Origin: Eonycteris spelaea
Lineage: Eukaryota; Chordata; Mammalia; Chiroptera; Pteropodidae
Length of the DNA: 64,000 nucleotides
Assembly (NCBI GenBank): GCA_003508835.1
Contig: PUFA01000057.1
Span: forward strand, 7,266,501-7,330,500
Reading direction: 5' to 3'
Position numbers and translations under genes: made by a program. Below the pieces are notes generated by a model. It was not told where the DNA came from, searched no databases, and was given only the letters and a program-made list of their open reading frames with translations. This document shows, in pieces, positions 32,431-42,604 of the stretch. Numbering within the stretch: position 1 is the stretch's first letter; each line of letters opens with the position of its first letter.

Positions 32431-33262
32431 CATGGTCTATGTCCCTTTCCCCACCAGCGATCTGTACAATTGGAAACACCAGAACCCCTCATTCTCAGAG
32501 AAACCCCAGGGATTAACCTCTCTCCTAGAGCCAACCTAGGATGACTGTCAGCAACTCTTCCAGGTCCTGTTTACCTCAGAGGAGCGGGAGCAGATCCAGA
32601 GGGAGGCTGCAAAAGCAGTATTAGAGCCCAATGGGCAGCTTTCCACCAACCTGGCCTGCATCCAACAGGTTCTCCCAAACACCCATCCACCTTGGGACCC
32701 CAACACCGACCAAGGTAAGGAGGCTCTCCAACGGTATCGCCAGCTTCTGCTCCAGGGCCTCCGGTCTGCTGGCCGACAACCCACTAACTTATCTAAGGTA
32801 AGCGAGGTCATCCAAACTAAGGATGAGTCACCAGCGGCATTCCTGGAACGACTCTTAGCGTCGTACCGGTTATATACCCCTATTGACCCGGAGGACCCTG
32901 ATAATAGGAGGGCTGTGAATTTAGCCTTTGTCAGTCTGTCAGCCCCAGATATGAGAAAGAAATTGCAGAGGATGGAAGGGTTTGAAGGAAAGAACCTATC
33001 TGAGCTGGTCGAGATAGCCCAAAGAGTATTCAACAATACAGATGAGGTAGATATAGCACAGACTAAGAGGACGACCAAGGTCCTGCTTGCAACCATGCAA
33101 GAAGCCCAGCCAAAGGGACTTCCAGGAAAGGCAGAGGCTGAGAACAGGCACCCCGGGTGAACAATAGACCAGAAGAGTTGGATTAGAAAAGGACAAGTGC
33201 GCATATTGGAAGAAAAAGGGACATTGGAAGAATGAGTGCCCTGAAAAAGGACAAGCCCCCAA
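32431..33262 (+). pseudogene. gag: ERV-B gag capsid and nucleocapsid
   Basis: Capsid homology starts near 32440 ('[19 protein letters not shown]'-type coding) and runs to about 33130, through 'LYTPIDPEDPDNRRAVNLAF' and 'LSELVEIAQRVFNNTD'. A stop lies at about 33158. The nucleocapsid CCHC zinc knuckle at about 33197-33241 reads C-A-Y-W...H...C, so the second Cys is replaced by Trp. A 243-codon open frame on the opposite strand (32548-33279) is the longest in the window, but I regard it as the antisense shadow of gag. Confidence 0.82.
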
Positions 33263-33319
33263 AAGAAGGCCCTCCTCATCCTTTTCGAGGATGCAGAATG
33301 AGGAGGTCAGGGCTCTTAT

Positions 33320-34000
33320 ATTATGAGCCCCTGGGAGCCCAGGGTAATTTAACAAGTCAGGGGCAAGCCTGTAAACTTCTTGGTGGACACAGGAGCTACC
33401 TACTCTGTCCTACAAAGTGCCCAGGGCCCACTCTCAAAGGAAAAGACACTTATGCAAGGGGCCACTGGACAAGGGACATTTTACCCTTGGACCCAAGCCA
33501 GGATAACAGATCTGGGAAAAGGTGCAATTACCCATTCATTTCTAGTTATGCCAGAATGCCCGTACCTGCTGCTGGGTAGAGACTTGCTACAGAAGTTACA
33601 GGCCACAATTTCCTTCAAGGAAGGGCATACTGAACTGACTGTCAGGTCAGGGCCACCAGAATGGTGGATTTCCAACACTCGGATCACCCAGTATCAGGTC
33701 ATGCTTCTCAACCCACCTTACATACAGTTCCTGAAAACTGCCGCACTCAACCCAGCTACCCTACTGCCTGACGATGACCCTTGCCAACCCCTGCACGACT
33801 GCCTTGAGGTCCTAGAGAACGTCACCTGCACCAGACTGGATCTGACAGACAGCCCTTGGCTGAATCCAGACGCTACTCTGTTTACAGATGGAAGTAGCTT
33901 CATTTCAGGAGTCAGGTGTGCCGGGGCTGCAGTGGTTACCACTGAGACTGTCATCTGGGCACAAGCCCTAAGCCATAGAACTTCAGCTCAGCTGAACTAG
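33320..34000 (+). pseudogene. pol: ERV-B protease fused in frame to RT connection/RNase H
   Basis: The frame from about 33380 opens with the aspartic protease active site LVDTGAT. It runs through the protease C-terminus ('YLLLGRDLLQKL', about 33565-33600). It then passes without a stop into the RT connection ('NPATLLPDDDP', about 33748-33780) and the first RNase H motif ('LFTDGSSF', about 33878). It ends at TAG (33998-34000) inside RNase H. About 206 codons are open. The whole RT polymerase region is missing between about 33680 and 33720, yet the frame is kept. Confidence 0.85.
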
Positions 34001-34461
34001 TGACTCAAGATCTGTGGTGGGGTAAAAACAAGACTGTTAACATCTACACGGACAGCAGGTATGCCTTTGCTAGGGCACATGTACATGGGGCCTTATATAA
34101 GGAAAGGGGGCTACTGACCTCGGGAAGAAAAGAAATTAAGAATAAGTAGGAAATACTAGCCCTTCTTGAAGCAATTTGGCTGCCAAAGAAAGTGGCAATC
34201 CATTGCCCAGGGCATCAGAATTCGGACTCTGAGGCAGCACAGGGCAACTTCTTCACTAATCAGACAATAAAGGAGGCTGCTCGAAAACCAGTGGGGCCAA
34301 TTGACATTCTGCCGACCCTACTGCCCAGAGTGCTAACAGACACCCCTACCTATACTCCAGGGGAAGTTGAACTATGCAACAAGCTGGAAGGCAAAGAGGA
34401 ATCTGCTGGGTGGGTTAGGCTCCTGGATGGCCGCATTATAGTACCCGAGGCCTTGAGCTGA
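34001..34461 (+). pseudogene. pol: ERV-B RNase H C-terminal part and start of integrase
   Basis: After the stop at 33998, RNase H homology continues ('[19 protein letters not shown]'-type coding at 34040-34100). It is interrupted by a TAG near 34147. A further open segment, 34192-34461, carries 'CPGHQNSDSEAAQGN', the last RNase H motif, then the linker into integrase. A TGA follows 'VPEALS'. Confidence 0.8.
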
Positions 34462-34469
34462 GACCTTAT

Positions 34470-35490
34470 AACCCAGGTTCCCCAAAGCACCCACTTGGGA
34501 GGAACCAAGTTAACTGAACTGTTAAAAGAGACTGTTACATTCCGGGGCTGCAACGAATGGCCAAGCAGGTATCCAGCGCCCTTCAAGGGAGTACAACAAG
34601 GAATGAGACTTCGTGGACAAGCACCGGGGGAACATTGGGAGTTGGATTTCACTGAGGTCAGCCCGGGAACTTTCGGATTAAAGTACTTGCTTGTATTCAT
34701 TGACACTTTTTCAGGATGGACTGAAGCCTTCCCCACCAAGCAGGAGACCACTCAGGCAGTAGCAAAAAAAGAAAACTCAGAAATAGCACCTCGATTTGGC
34801 CTGTCCATAACACCGGGGTCCGACAACGGCCTGGCATTCATTGCCCAGACCAGCCAATCTCTAGCAAAGGTGTTAGGGATCAATTGGAAATAGTATTGCA
34901 TTTATAGGCCTCAGAGTTCAGGACAGGTAGAAAGGATAAATAGGACCTTGAAAGAAACCTTAACTAAGTTCAAGCTGGAAGCTGGCGAAAACTGAGTGAG
35001 TCTCCTCCCCTTTGCCCTTTTAAGGGCACGGTGCACACCCTATTGTAAGGGCTTCACGCCTTATGAAATAATGTTTGGAAGACCCCCACCTCTCCTCCCC
35101 AAGTTAGGAGAAGAAAAGCTAACAGAAGTTCAGAATTTTTCACTGCTTAAATCTTGGCAAGCCCTCTATCTCGCACAGCAGGAGACCCACCGACTGGCTC
35201 TGCCACCAGAACAAGTGCTCAGAATCCAGTCCAGCCACACAACCACGCTCCAGGCGATTGGATCTGGGTGAGGAAGGTACAGCCTGCTTCTCTTGAGCCC
35301 CGCTGGGATGAACCTTTTCCTGTCATCCTCACAACACCCACCACAGTCAAGGTAGCTGGACACCGTCATTGGATTCACCATACCAGAATCGAGGCTGCGC
35401 ATCCACCACAGACATCAGAGCAATGAACCCTGCGTCGGACAGAGGACCCACTAAAAATAAGACAGGGTCCAGTCTGGACCATCTTAATTC
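34470..35490 (+). pseudogene. pol: ERV-B integrase remnant
   Basis: The N-terminal zinc region is partial: His in '[13 protein letters not shown]' near 34490, but the Cys pair is not intact. The catalytic core retains Asp in 'WELDFTEV' (about 34640), Asp in 'GSDNGLAF' (about 34815), and Glu in '[16 protein letters not shown]' (about 34930). A TAG near 34891 and a TGA near 34993 break the frame. The C-terminal domain is at 35240-35426 ('GDWIWVRKVQPASLEPRW', then 'PFPVILTTPTTVKVAGH'). Confidence 0.85.
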
Positions 35491-35667
35491 TCTCCGTCCT
35501 AAAGTAAGGGCATCTTTGTATGGCTTTAGGTGAGGCCTGACAGAGTAGGAAAGGATTAGACCTACTGCTAACCACATATGTCAAAAAAGGGGGCAGGCAG
35601 TGAAACTCACGGTTCTCAGAGCTCACTGCCCACTGCTCCAGGTTGACGAATCAATGATTTGAATTCT
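35491..35667 (+). pseudogene. env: ERV-B env vestige
   Basis: Only about 180 bp separate the integrase end from the polypurine tract. A short 'GKGLDLL' coding stretch at about 35546-35566 resembles the segment just upstream of the CX6CC motif in gammaretroviral transmembrane subunits. The rest of env is absent. Confidence 0.5.
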
Positions 35668-35685
35668 AAAAAAACCAATGGGGAA
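35668..35685 (+). other. ERV-B polypurine tract
   Basis: AAAAAAACCAATGGGGAA lies directly before the 3' LTR. The run is purine-rich but is broken by CC and T. Confidence 0.6.
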
Positions 35686-35937
35686 TGTTAAGGGTGGAAA
35701 ATTTTCCAGTAAGCCAGCATTAAGGATTTACTTCTGATTCTGTTAACCAGGGTGTGGTAATCTGTTTACTTGTTAACGAGGGTGTGGTTCTAGGCTTTAT
35801 AAACTGCCTCTTTTGGGAGCTGGGGGCTGATCTCCTCTGACCCTGAGTGGTAGAGAGTCAGTCACCGGCTGGCTAATAAAGGCTCACAATTCATCTCAAT
35901 TGTCTCCCTGGGTCTTATATTTGAACATACCACAACA
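35686..35937 (+). repeat. ERV-B 3' LTR
   Basis: 252 bp from TGTTAAGG to CACAACA, with AATAAA at 35875-35880. It is much closer to the inverted solo LTR at 36142-36388 than to its own 5' LTR. It is followed by AAGAC. Confidence 0.93.
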
Positions 35938-36141
35938 AAGACCAGGGCACAGCATCAAGCAGTGACACATAATGACTGATCCGGAAGTTGAGAGAATGGG
36001 CAGATAACTGAGAGTGGAAATAACTGACATCTCCAGAAGCCACTGGAATCCCAGCTAGAAGTAGCCCTGTTGAATTCCAGAAGATTCCTAGACAAAGTCT
36101 GATTGATGACTGCTAAAGCAAACCCCACCTGTACTCCTTAT
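35938..36141. other. 204-bp inverted segment between opposed LTRs
   Basis: Begins AAGAC, the complement of GTCTT found just beyond the solo LTR at 36389-36393. Ends CTTAT, whose complement ATAAG matches 4 of 5 bases of ATAAA before the ERV-B 5' LTR (30614-30618). Flipping this segment restores a duplication at both insertions. Confidence 0.75.
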
Positions 36142-36388
36142 TGTTGTGGTGCGTTCAAATCTAAGACCCACGGAGCCAATTGAGATGAATTGTGAGCCTT
36201 TATTAGCCGGCCCAACTGACTCTACCATGCAGGGTCAGAGGAGATCAGCCCCAGCTCCCAAAAGAGGCAGTTTATAAAGCCTAGAACCACACCCTCGTTA
36301 ACAAGTAAACAGATTACCACACCCTGGTTAACAGAATCAGAAGTAAATCCTTAATGCTGGCTTACTGGAAAATTTTCCACCCTTAACA
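36142..36388 (-). mobile_element. Solo LTR of the ERV-B family, inverted
   Basis: 247 bp. On the minus strand it starts TGTTAAGG and ends CACAACA. No internal sequence is attached. With the 3' LTR it forms a ~250-bp inverted repeat around a 204-bp spacer. Confidence 0.93.
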
Positions 36389-36424
36389 GTCTTCTCCAAG
36401 GCAATAGCTTGATTCCTTGGAGCA

Positions 36425-36590
36425 ATGGGTCTCAACTTTTCCTGCACATTAGAATCACCCAAGGAGCTAAGAAAATACTGATGCTGGGGTTCCACACTAT
36501 AAGTCGGTTTAATTCATCTAGGGTAGGGCATGGGCACTGGGTCTGTGGAATCTGCCAGCTGATTCTAATAGAAAGCCAAGGCTGAGAGCA
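36425..36590 (+). mobile_element. MER5A-like element
   Basis: 'atgggtctcaacttttcctgcacattagaatcacccaaggagct...gcatgggcactgggtctgtgg...gctgattctaatagaaagccaaggctgagag' follows the MER5A order. Confidence 0.75.
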
Positions 36591-36599
36591 TTTCTGGTC

Positions 36600-36782
36600 G
36601 TGAGCAATGTTCTTATGTACGGTACACTGTAGCAGCAGCAGAATCTCTTAAGAGCTTGTGAGGAAGGTGAATCCTCAGGCCCCTTCCAGACCCACCAAGG
36701 CGGGAATCTGGGGCGAAACCCTACAATCTGTGGTCTAACAACATCCTAGGTGTTTCTGATGAACCCTGAGTTTGAGAGCCAC
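36600..36782 (+). mobile_element. MER5A-like element
   Basis: 'gcagcagcagaatctcttaagagcttgtgaggaaggtgaatcctcaggcccc...tctaacaacatcctaggtgtttctgatgaaccctgagtttgagagccac'. A second MER5A directly after the one at 36425. Confidence 0.8.
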
Positions 36783-37264
36783 TTTTTAAGGATATTGAGG
36801 TGGCATAAAACTCGTTTGTAACCTGAGCACCGCCGAAGGTGTGTGGGAGGTGGAACACAGCTGTGGTTTTTTGGGAAGCCCTGAGCAAAATCAGTTGCTC
36901 CTGAAGGGGCTCCCAGGACCCTACGACACCAAGAAGGATAATTCAGCACCTTTCTCAGGCCCCCATTGTGGGATGCTGGCTGCTCTGGCTGTTTTGCAGG
37001 CCACCTTTCAGCCCCAGATGCATCAGCTATTTAAAGTCTCAACTGAATAATATTTTCCATCATGTGGCACAGACTTAGGAGTCCCTCAGAGCTGTAGAAG
37101 ATGATGTTTCTCAGCTTATCTATGACTGTCTGGACCTGAGGCCTGGGACAGATCAGTTGTCTCTGGTTTTTCCCATACTAATTGAGGGGGAGAAGGTGGA
37201 GGGAGAATGACCTAGAATGTCCCCTGCCCTTGCAGGAAGCCTCCCAGAACACATGTAATCATCA
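36783..37264. other. Unassigned sequence
   Basis: Nothing recognised. Confidence 0.5.
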
Positions 37265-37350
37265 CCATCCCTTATTCTATGTTAAAGGGTGGCTCAGAGA
37301 GGGTGAACCATTGCCCAAATTCACACAGCTTGTCCGTGACACCATACAGG
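37265..37350 (-). mobile_element. MIR fragment
   Basis: 'taaagggtggctcagagagggtgaaccattgcccaaattcacacagctt' is the minus-orientation MIR core. Confidence 0.65.
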
Positions 37351-38164
37351 TCTCAAATATAAATCTCTGTGCCTAATCGGCTCATTGTCCCCTCCCCACT
37401 GTGTTTCAGGGGAGGCCTGTTAACATCTCCACATTCCTCCCTCACAAGCTATGTGCCTGCCACCCTCAAATTTCAGATTTAACATTAGGCAATTAACTGC
37501 AGGGGCAAAAGGAGGTTCCTGGCTACAGGTGTGAGGAGTGGAGTTGACAAAACGCATTCTGAGAGTCATGGCACCCATCACCTCTCTGGCTGGACAGGGA
37601 GAAGCCTAGACTGCTCCTTCATCAGGCTCCTGGCAGCAGTCAGCTGACAAGTCCCTCCCAGATCCAGGATGAAAGCAGCCCCTGTCTTGGGCTTCCCCAG
37701 GACCAGCCAGCTCAGACACAGGAGGCAGATGGCCTCTCTTCCAGGCACCCTCAAAGAAGGACCACCTGCTTGCATGATCACTGTCTTTGGGTAGAACCAG
37801 GACACGGGCTCTGAACTAGAGGTGTGCTCTCAGATACAGCCCCTGGGGGGTGAGAGTGGGCAGAGGAGGTAGTTGAGCTTCTACATTGTCAATAAAGGCC
37901 TCAGCCAGTCCCATGGAGGCTTTGGGCTGTACCAGATGAAAGCACGGAGCTGGGCTTTATATTCCCACTGTAAACAGATTCAGGAAGGGAACAAACCTGG
38001 GTGAGGAAAGGTGTGCAAGTGAAAGCTGCCAGCACGTGCCTTGGCCTGATGGAGGGGTCTGAATGGGCACACAGGACCACCACAGCCATACACCAGTGAG
38101 CGAAGACAATCCAGGCTGGCTAAGAGTGGGCTCTGGCTGAGAAGTCATGTGTATGAGGCAGCAG
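37351..38164. other. Unassigned sequence
   Basis: No element recognised. Short opposing open frames only. Confidence 0.5.
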
Positions 38165-38400
38165 GGCCAGCGTGGCTGTTAACAAGGCCTGGAATTGCCT
38201 GGGTTTGAATTAGTTTCACTACTTACTGGCTGCAGGAGTTGGGGAAGCCTTCATGATTGCTTTGCAACTCAGTTTCCTCAACTGTAAAAGAGAAATACTA
38301 TCAGCACATATTTTGTTGTGAGGACTAAAGGAACTACTCATGTGGAAAGAATTTAACTCAGTGGTTGGCAAAGTACTTAATAAACAGCATTTTGTTCCTG
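38165..38400 (+). mobile_element. MIR SINE, near full length
   Basis: 'gtggctgttaacaaggcctgg', 'gcctgggtttgaatt', 'tcactacttactggctg', 'aactcagtttcctcaactgtaaaag' and 'aagtacttaataaacagca' give MIR from head to tail. Confidence 0.85.
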
Positions 38401-39540
38401 GGAAAGGGCTTCATGTGCTGAATACAGGGAATGCTGAGTCTGAGACCAGGCATGGACTTTGAGGTAGAAGAAGATCAAGAGGCTGTTTCCCCTCCTGGCC
38501 CATATTTGTGCACACGCGAGCGTGCACACACACACACCTCCTAGGGAAGGACTATGGTGGCAGGAATTCAGAGAACAATAGCAGTCAATGTTCAGGCTTT
38601 GAGTTCCTATATAAACTTGTGAAGCCCCATGAAAGGTTGGGAATCTGCGAGCAGGGAGACCTGCACAGGCTGTCCAGTTAAGTCCCCACTGTGCACCAGT
38701 GAGGCTCTTCTGTAGTCAAGGAGACATAGGGAAGGGTTCTTAAGTGTCCCTCCAAGTCTCCTGGAACTTTTCTGGGCTCCTGAGATGGATGAAGACTTGA
38801 TGGGGTCCTCAGTGGGGAAGAGACAGAGCTTGTAGACCATCAACACAAGACTGTTGAGAACATGGCTGTGACAGGGAACTCGTCAGAGCCGTGCAGGTCT
38901 GCAGACACCAGAATGGTTAGATGTTGATCATGGACTAGAAAGCTCCTGCCATCATCTTGATGCTCTGTGTACCCACCTCCCCAACCGCTATGCCACCAGC
39001 TTTATAAGTTCCCCAGGGAAAAGGAAGGAGAGAGGAAAAAGATTAAATCTGAAATGACTGAGTTTATACTGTCACTGAGCTAGATTAAGATTTTTCACCC
39101 TCATCAGAAGGAATGGGGTTATGAAACAGTGACTAAATTTCATCGTTGTAGAAAAAAGTTTGCACTGGTGTTCCTGCATTCTGAACTTGAATGTTCATAC
39201 TTGCCACCTTTTGATCCTCTTCAGGTCTCTTGAAATCAATCACCCACTGGCATTTTCACTTCTGAAAGTTCCTACAAACTCCACCCATAGGACAGAGAGT
39301 AGAGCATTTCACAGGTGAGAGCATTTTATGAATGTCAATACATCATACAAAAGTAACAGATGGGGATGAATGGTAACGTGAACAGTTAGTCCAAGAAGAG
39401 AAAAGTATTAAACACAAAAGACACTAAGACAGGATTATCCTGAGAGGATATCCCTGATGCTGTTTCCAATTGTCTCAGTTACTGTGCACACAAAGTTCTA
39501 AAAGTCACTTCTTGTTACTGTTATTTATGGCATAAACAGA
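38401..39540. other. Unassigned sequence
   Basis: Contains an (AC)n run at about 38507-38540 with GTGCACACGCG. Otherwise nothing is recognised. Confidence 0.5.
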
Positions 39541-39590
39541 TAATTAAATAGCTCTTGAGCAAGGCAAGAGCTAATTCCTCTAATTATAAG
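39541..39590. other. TAAT-flanked perfect hairpin
   Basis: TAGCTCTTG (39549-39557) pairs perfectly with CAAGAGCTA (39565-39573) across a 7-nt loop. TAATTAAA stands on the left and CTAATTAT on the right. TAAT cores are homeodomain recognition sequences. No transposon is recognised around it, so a conserved noncoding element is possible but not shown. Confidence 0.45.
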
Positions 39591-39944
39591 GCTTTTTTTC
39601 TTTTTAAAGCCCATGGACACTGCCTTGGGAAGCTTCCAGCAGGTGATAGGCTCCATGTCCAATATAAGTCTGTCAAAATCCTGTGTTTACAATGTTAGAA
39701 TATCATGTTTCCAAATGCAAATTTACTTTCACAGAGGACGGAGGTGGCTGCTTTTCTGTGCTGGGTTTGGCCATTTGAGGAGAACGCACTTCAGCTCGCA
39801 GGTACCCCCGGCTTATCTGACACTGAGGCTGCCTCCAGTGAGTCTCTTCTCCCAGGTGACTGCATCACCTCTTGCTGTGCTCTGAGGGCTTCTTGGGACC
39901 TCATCATGTCTCATGATTTGGGGAGAGATTTAGAAAGTTCAGGT

Positions 39945-40255
39945 CAGCTTAAGAGCTCTGGTTTTGAAATCAGACAAAGAAATCTAGATTCCAATATCTG
40001 CATAGTCACAGTACACCTGCTCCAGGACACATTATTCCCATTAGCTTGGTTGCCTCATGGGGATGCTAATGGTTCCTAACTCAAAACTGTTTTCAGCAGG
40101 GCACACCATTGCACACTTCCAGGACTTCAATCACATCATTTTCTACACAATTAGTTTCTCCTGGAGTTTGAGAAAAATGGCCCCTGGAGTTGTGTGGCTT
40201 GGTGGTGAGGATAAGTGAGAGTATGCATGGAAAGCTCAGAACATAGCATATGCTA
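39945..40255 (+). mobile_element. MIR SINE, degraded
   Basis: 'ttaagagctctggttttgaaatcagacaaagaa...ttgcctcatggggatgctaatgg' and, after a gap, 'ataagtgagagtatgcatggaaagctcagaacatagcatatgct' follow MIR head and tail. Confidence 0.6.
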
Positions 40256-40829
40256 ACTCAGCTCCCAGCTTCCAAGGGCAGTCTCTGCTGCTGGTTCTGT
40301 GGCACCCAGGATCCACAGCCCTTCATCACTGGCACCCCTGGCTAGTGGGAGGAGGACTGAATCATCCCAAAGATTCTTAATCTTGTTGGCACCTTCCACA
40401 AGAGGTTGTTGGGGAAGAAGGAAGTTCCTTGACCATGGAATTGAGTCTCAGAATTGGAGTCCAGGTAAGGCACTCAGGCATTTCTGAAAGGAGAGCTGTC
40501 ATTCTTGCTTCTAGCAGAGATGCAGAAGAAAAAGTTTGGCCAGCTCTATTACACTTCCTACAAAAGACATCATGCAAGGGAAAGTATCACTGCCCTTCTC
40601 TTCTCATCATTTGGTCTGAGATAGTTGACTGTTCCTCACTTATTGATCATGTGCAGCGTGGCCTTCTTGTGTAAAGCTGTGCTATGCTCATCATCATACA
40701 GGAAGACTGGACCTGCTCCATCCTTGCCTCTAGGTGAGTGTGGCTCAGATGCTGTGGGAATCCCAGGGGGTGATGAGAGATCTAGGCTGCAGTTTCTGTA
40801 ACCCTGGCTTCAGACATGCTGCTCACCTC
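40256..40829. other. Unassigned sequence
   Basis: Nothing recognised. Confidence 0.5.
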
Positions 40830-41230
40830 ACTGAAACACTACTCTCTGCTCCCATTATCCACATTCTGCTCATCCTTCAGGGCCCAGGAAAGTCTCACCT
40901 CCCCCTGAAGCTTCCCTGATTACTTGAGTCCTTGAGTCCTTCTCTGGATGCAGATCTCTTATTGTCTGTATCCTTAGCTCAGCACTAAAATATTTACATA
41001 TATTTTTACCATATATTTTTAGTTTTTTCTTTGAGAATACCTTCTCTGTCCCCAGAACATCATGCCAGCACTTCTATTTAGAAACAATTTTATTTTGTCT
41101 GTCTAAAGGTGTTTGGCTATGGCTTTCCCCTCTAGATTACAGGTGACTTGGGAATAGGGGAAAGGTCTCTGTAACCCTCACAGTGCCAAGAGCACTCCAC
41201 ACATTGATGCAATGTTTGTCTTTAGGCCCT
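40830..41230 (+). mobile_element. L2 fragment
   Basis: 'attctgctcatccttcagggcccaggaaagtctcacctccccctgaagcttccctgatta' is a very clear L2 phrase. The 3' part continues to about 41230. Confidence 0.85.
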
Positions 41231-42489
41231 TGGGTATAAAAATATGATACCCACCATAACTACTGAACTGTTATATCCATGTGGACACAGGGACATGTGC
41301 CAGGTTCCCCTCATGGGAGGACCTGCTTCCCAAGTGTGGGGAGTGTGGTCAGTAGGCAGCCTCCGCCAGCAGCTACATCAAGATATGCCTCAGCTGTGAA
41401 CAGCTGCTTCATTGGGGTCACATCCTTCAGGGACAGCCTGGCCTGGCCCACGTCTCTAGAGAGTGATGTGAGGATATAAAGGCCTGGAAATTTCAGCCAG
41501 ACATGGGACAATTCTGAAGGCAGTATTTGTTCCAGAAATCTCTTCCAGATTGGGTTCACCTCATGGTTTGATTTCTCCTTCTTCCCAATATGACTTCTCC
41601 CCTTTCCTTGTGCAGTACTGATCCCTAATAAGCCTATTGATTTCTAGTAAGCAAATCCATCTCAGTGACTGTTTCCTCTGTAAAACTAAACCTATAAAAA
41701 TGTCTGCCAAGGAAAAGAGGGTGGTGAAAAACGGATCTGATGCCCATTTTGAGTATTACCAGGAAGACACATATGTGTAATAGATGGCAAAGAGAAAGGC
41801 TGGATCCCCTAGGCGACTCCTCTCTCTGGAAGACAAGAGATGTGAGAAGGCTAGGATCAGTGTGATATTTTACTTCAGGAATTGTCTCTTCTTGGCACTT
41901 CCTCACATAAATCAGTTAGCTGTTGCTAGGTACAAACCAGTCCAAGACTTTGGAATCTTTGGGTCATAAGTCTTCACGTCAGTTGTGAAGGAGGCAGATG
42001 GAGGGCATTCTCATGGGAGAGAAGTGTCTGGGGTCACTATGATTAAGGTTCTCATGTTTTGCTTCACTTTCTACTTCCCTTTCACTCTGTGTGTCACACA
42101 CACAACAGGGTGCAAGAGGGAGCCTGCCTTCCTGTTTTCTCTCCCTGAATCACTGCAGGTGCCAGAGACAAAACCACAAATACAAGATTCCAGGAGCCCC
42201 TTCTACCTTTCTATCAGCCACAGTGGAACTCTACTGAGAATGCTGATATTACCATGGCCACCACCTTTCCTTTCAACTTCTAGCTGGCTGAGCAGTCACG
42301 TAATCCTACTGAATGACATCTAGCCATTTGTCCCTGCATTCTGTCCATCACATATCCTGCCATGTGGTTGCTTGGTGGCCCCTCACAGATTATGTAAATC
42401 TGTGTGGTCTTCGTACATCCTACTTATAAGTTTCCCTTGTTTTCCCAGTAGAGTTGCTGGCTTGGAACTGTTAACTCTCTCCCGCCTTT
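41231..42489. other. Unassigned sequence
   Basis: About 1.26 kb with no recognised element or exon. Confidence 0.5.
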
Positions 42490-42604
42490 CATTTATTTCT
42501 TTTGTTTTGTTTTGTTTTCTTTTCTTTCTTTTCTTTTCTTTTCTTTTTCTTCTCTTTTCTTATCTTTCTTTCTTCCTTTCTTTCTTTCTTTCTTTGTAAT
42601 TTTA
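42490..42604. repeat. Pyrimidine-rich (TTTTC)n/(TTTC)n tract
   Basis: Over 100 bases almost purely T and C. It sits exactly at the 3' (poly-A) end of the minus-strand L1 at 42605-43320, so it probably grew from that L1's tail. Confidence 0.8.

Larger units (their letters stand above)
30619..35937 (+). mobile_element. ERV-B: defective gammaretrovirus-like provirus
   Basis: Direct LTRs at 30619-30907 and 35686-35937 enclose a tRNA-Thr primer-binding site, a repeat-rich leader, gag, protease, RNase H, integrase and a vestige of env. The RT polymerase domain is deleted, leaving protease joined in frame to the RT-RNase H connection. Almost all of env is deleted. The LTRs do not carry matching flanks. 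The left flank is ATAAA and the right flank is AAGAC. An inversion with the neighbouring solo LTR explains this (see findings). It belongs to a different LTR family from ERV-A but has related gag-pol and the same primer. Confidence 0.93.

Noticed and set aside
32548..33279. Longest open frame in the window (243 codons, minus strand), antisense to ERV-B gag.
   Set aside because: It lies exactly opposite capsid/nucleocapsid coding sequence, has no recognised domain and is Ser/Trp/Arg-rich. It is best explained as the antisense shadow of a formerly selected sense frame, although some retroviruses do encode antisense proteins.
42372..42599. 75-codon plus-strand frame ending in Phe/Leu/Ser repeats.
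   Set aside because: It is translation of the TTTTC/TTTC simple repeat.
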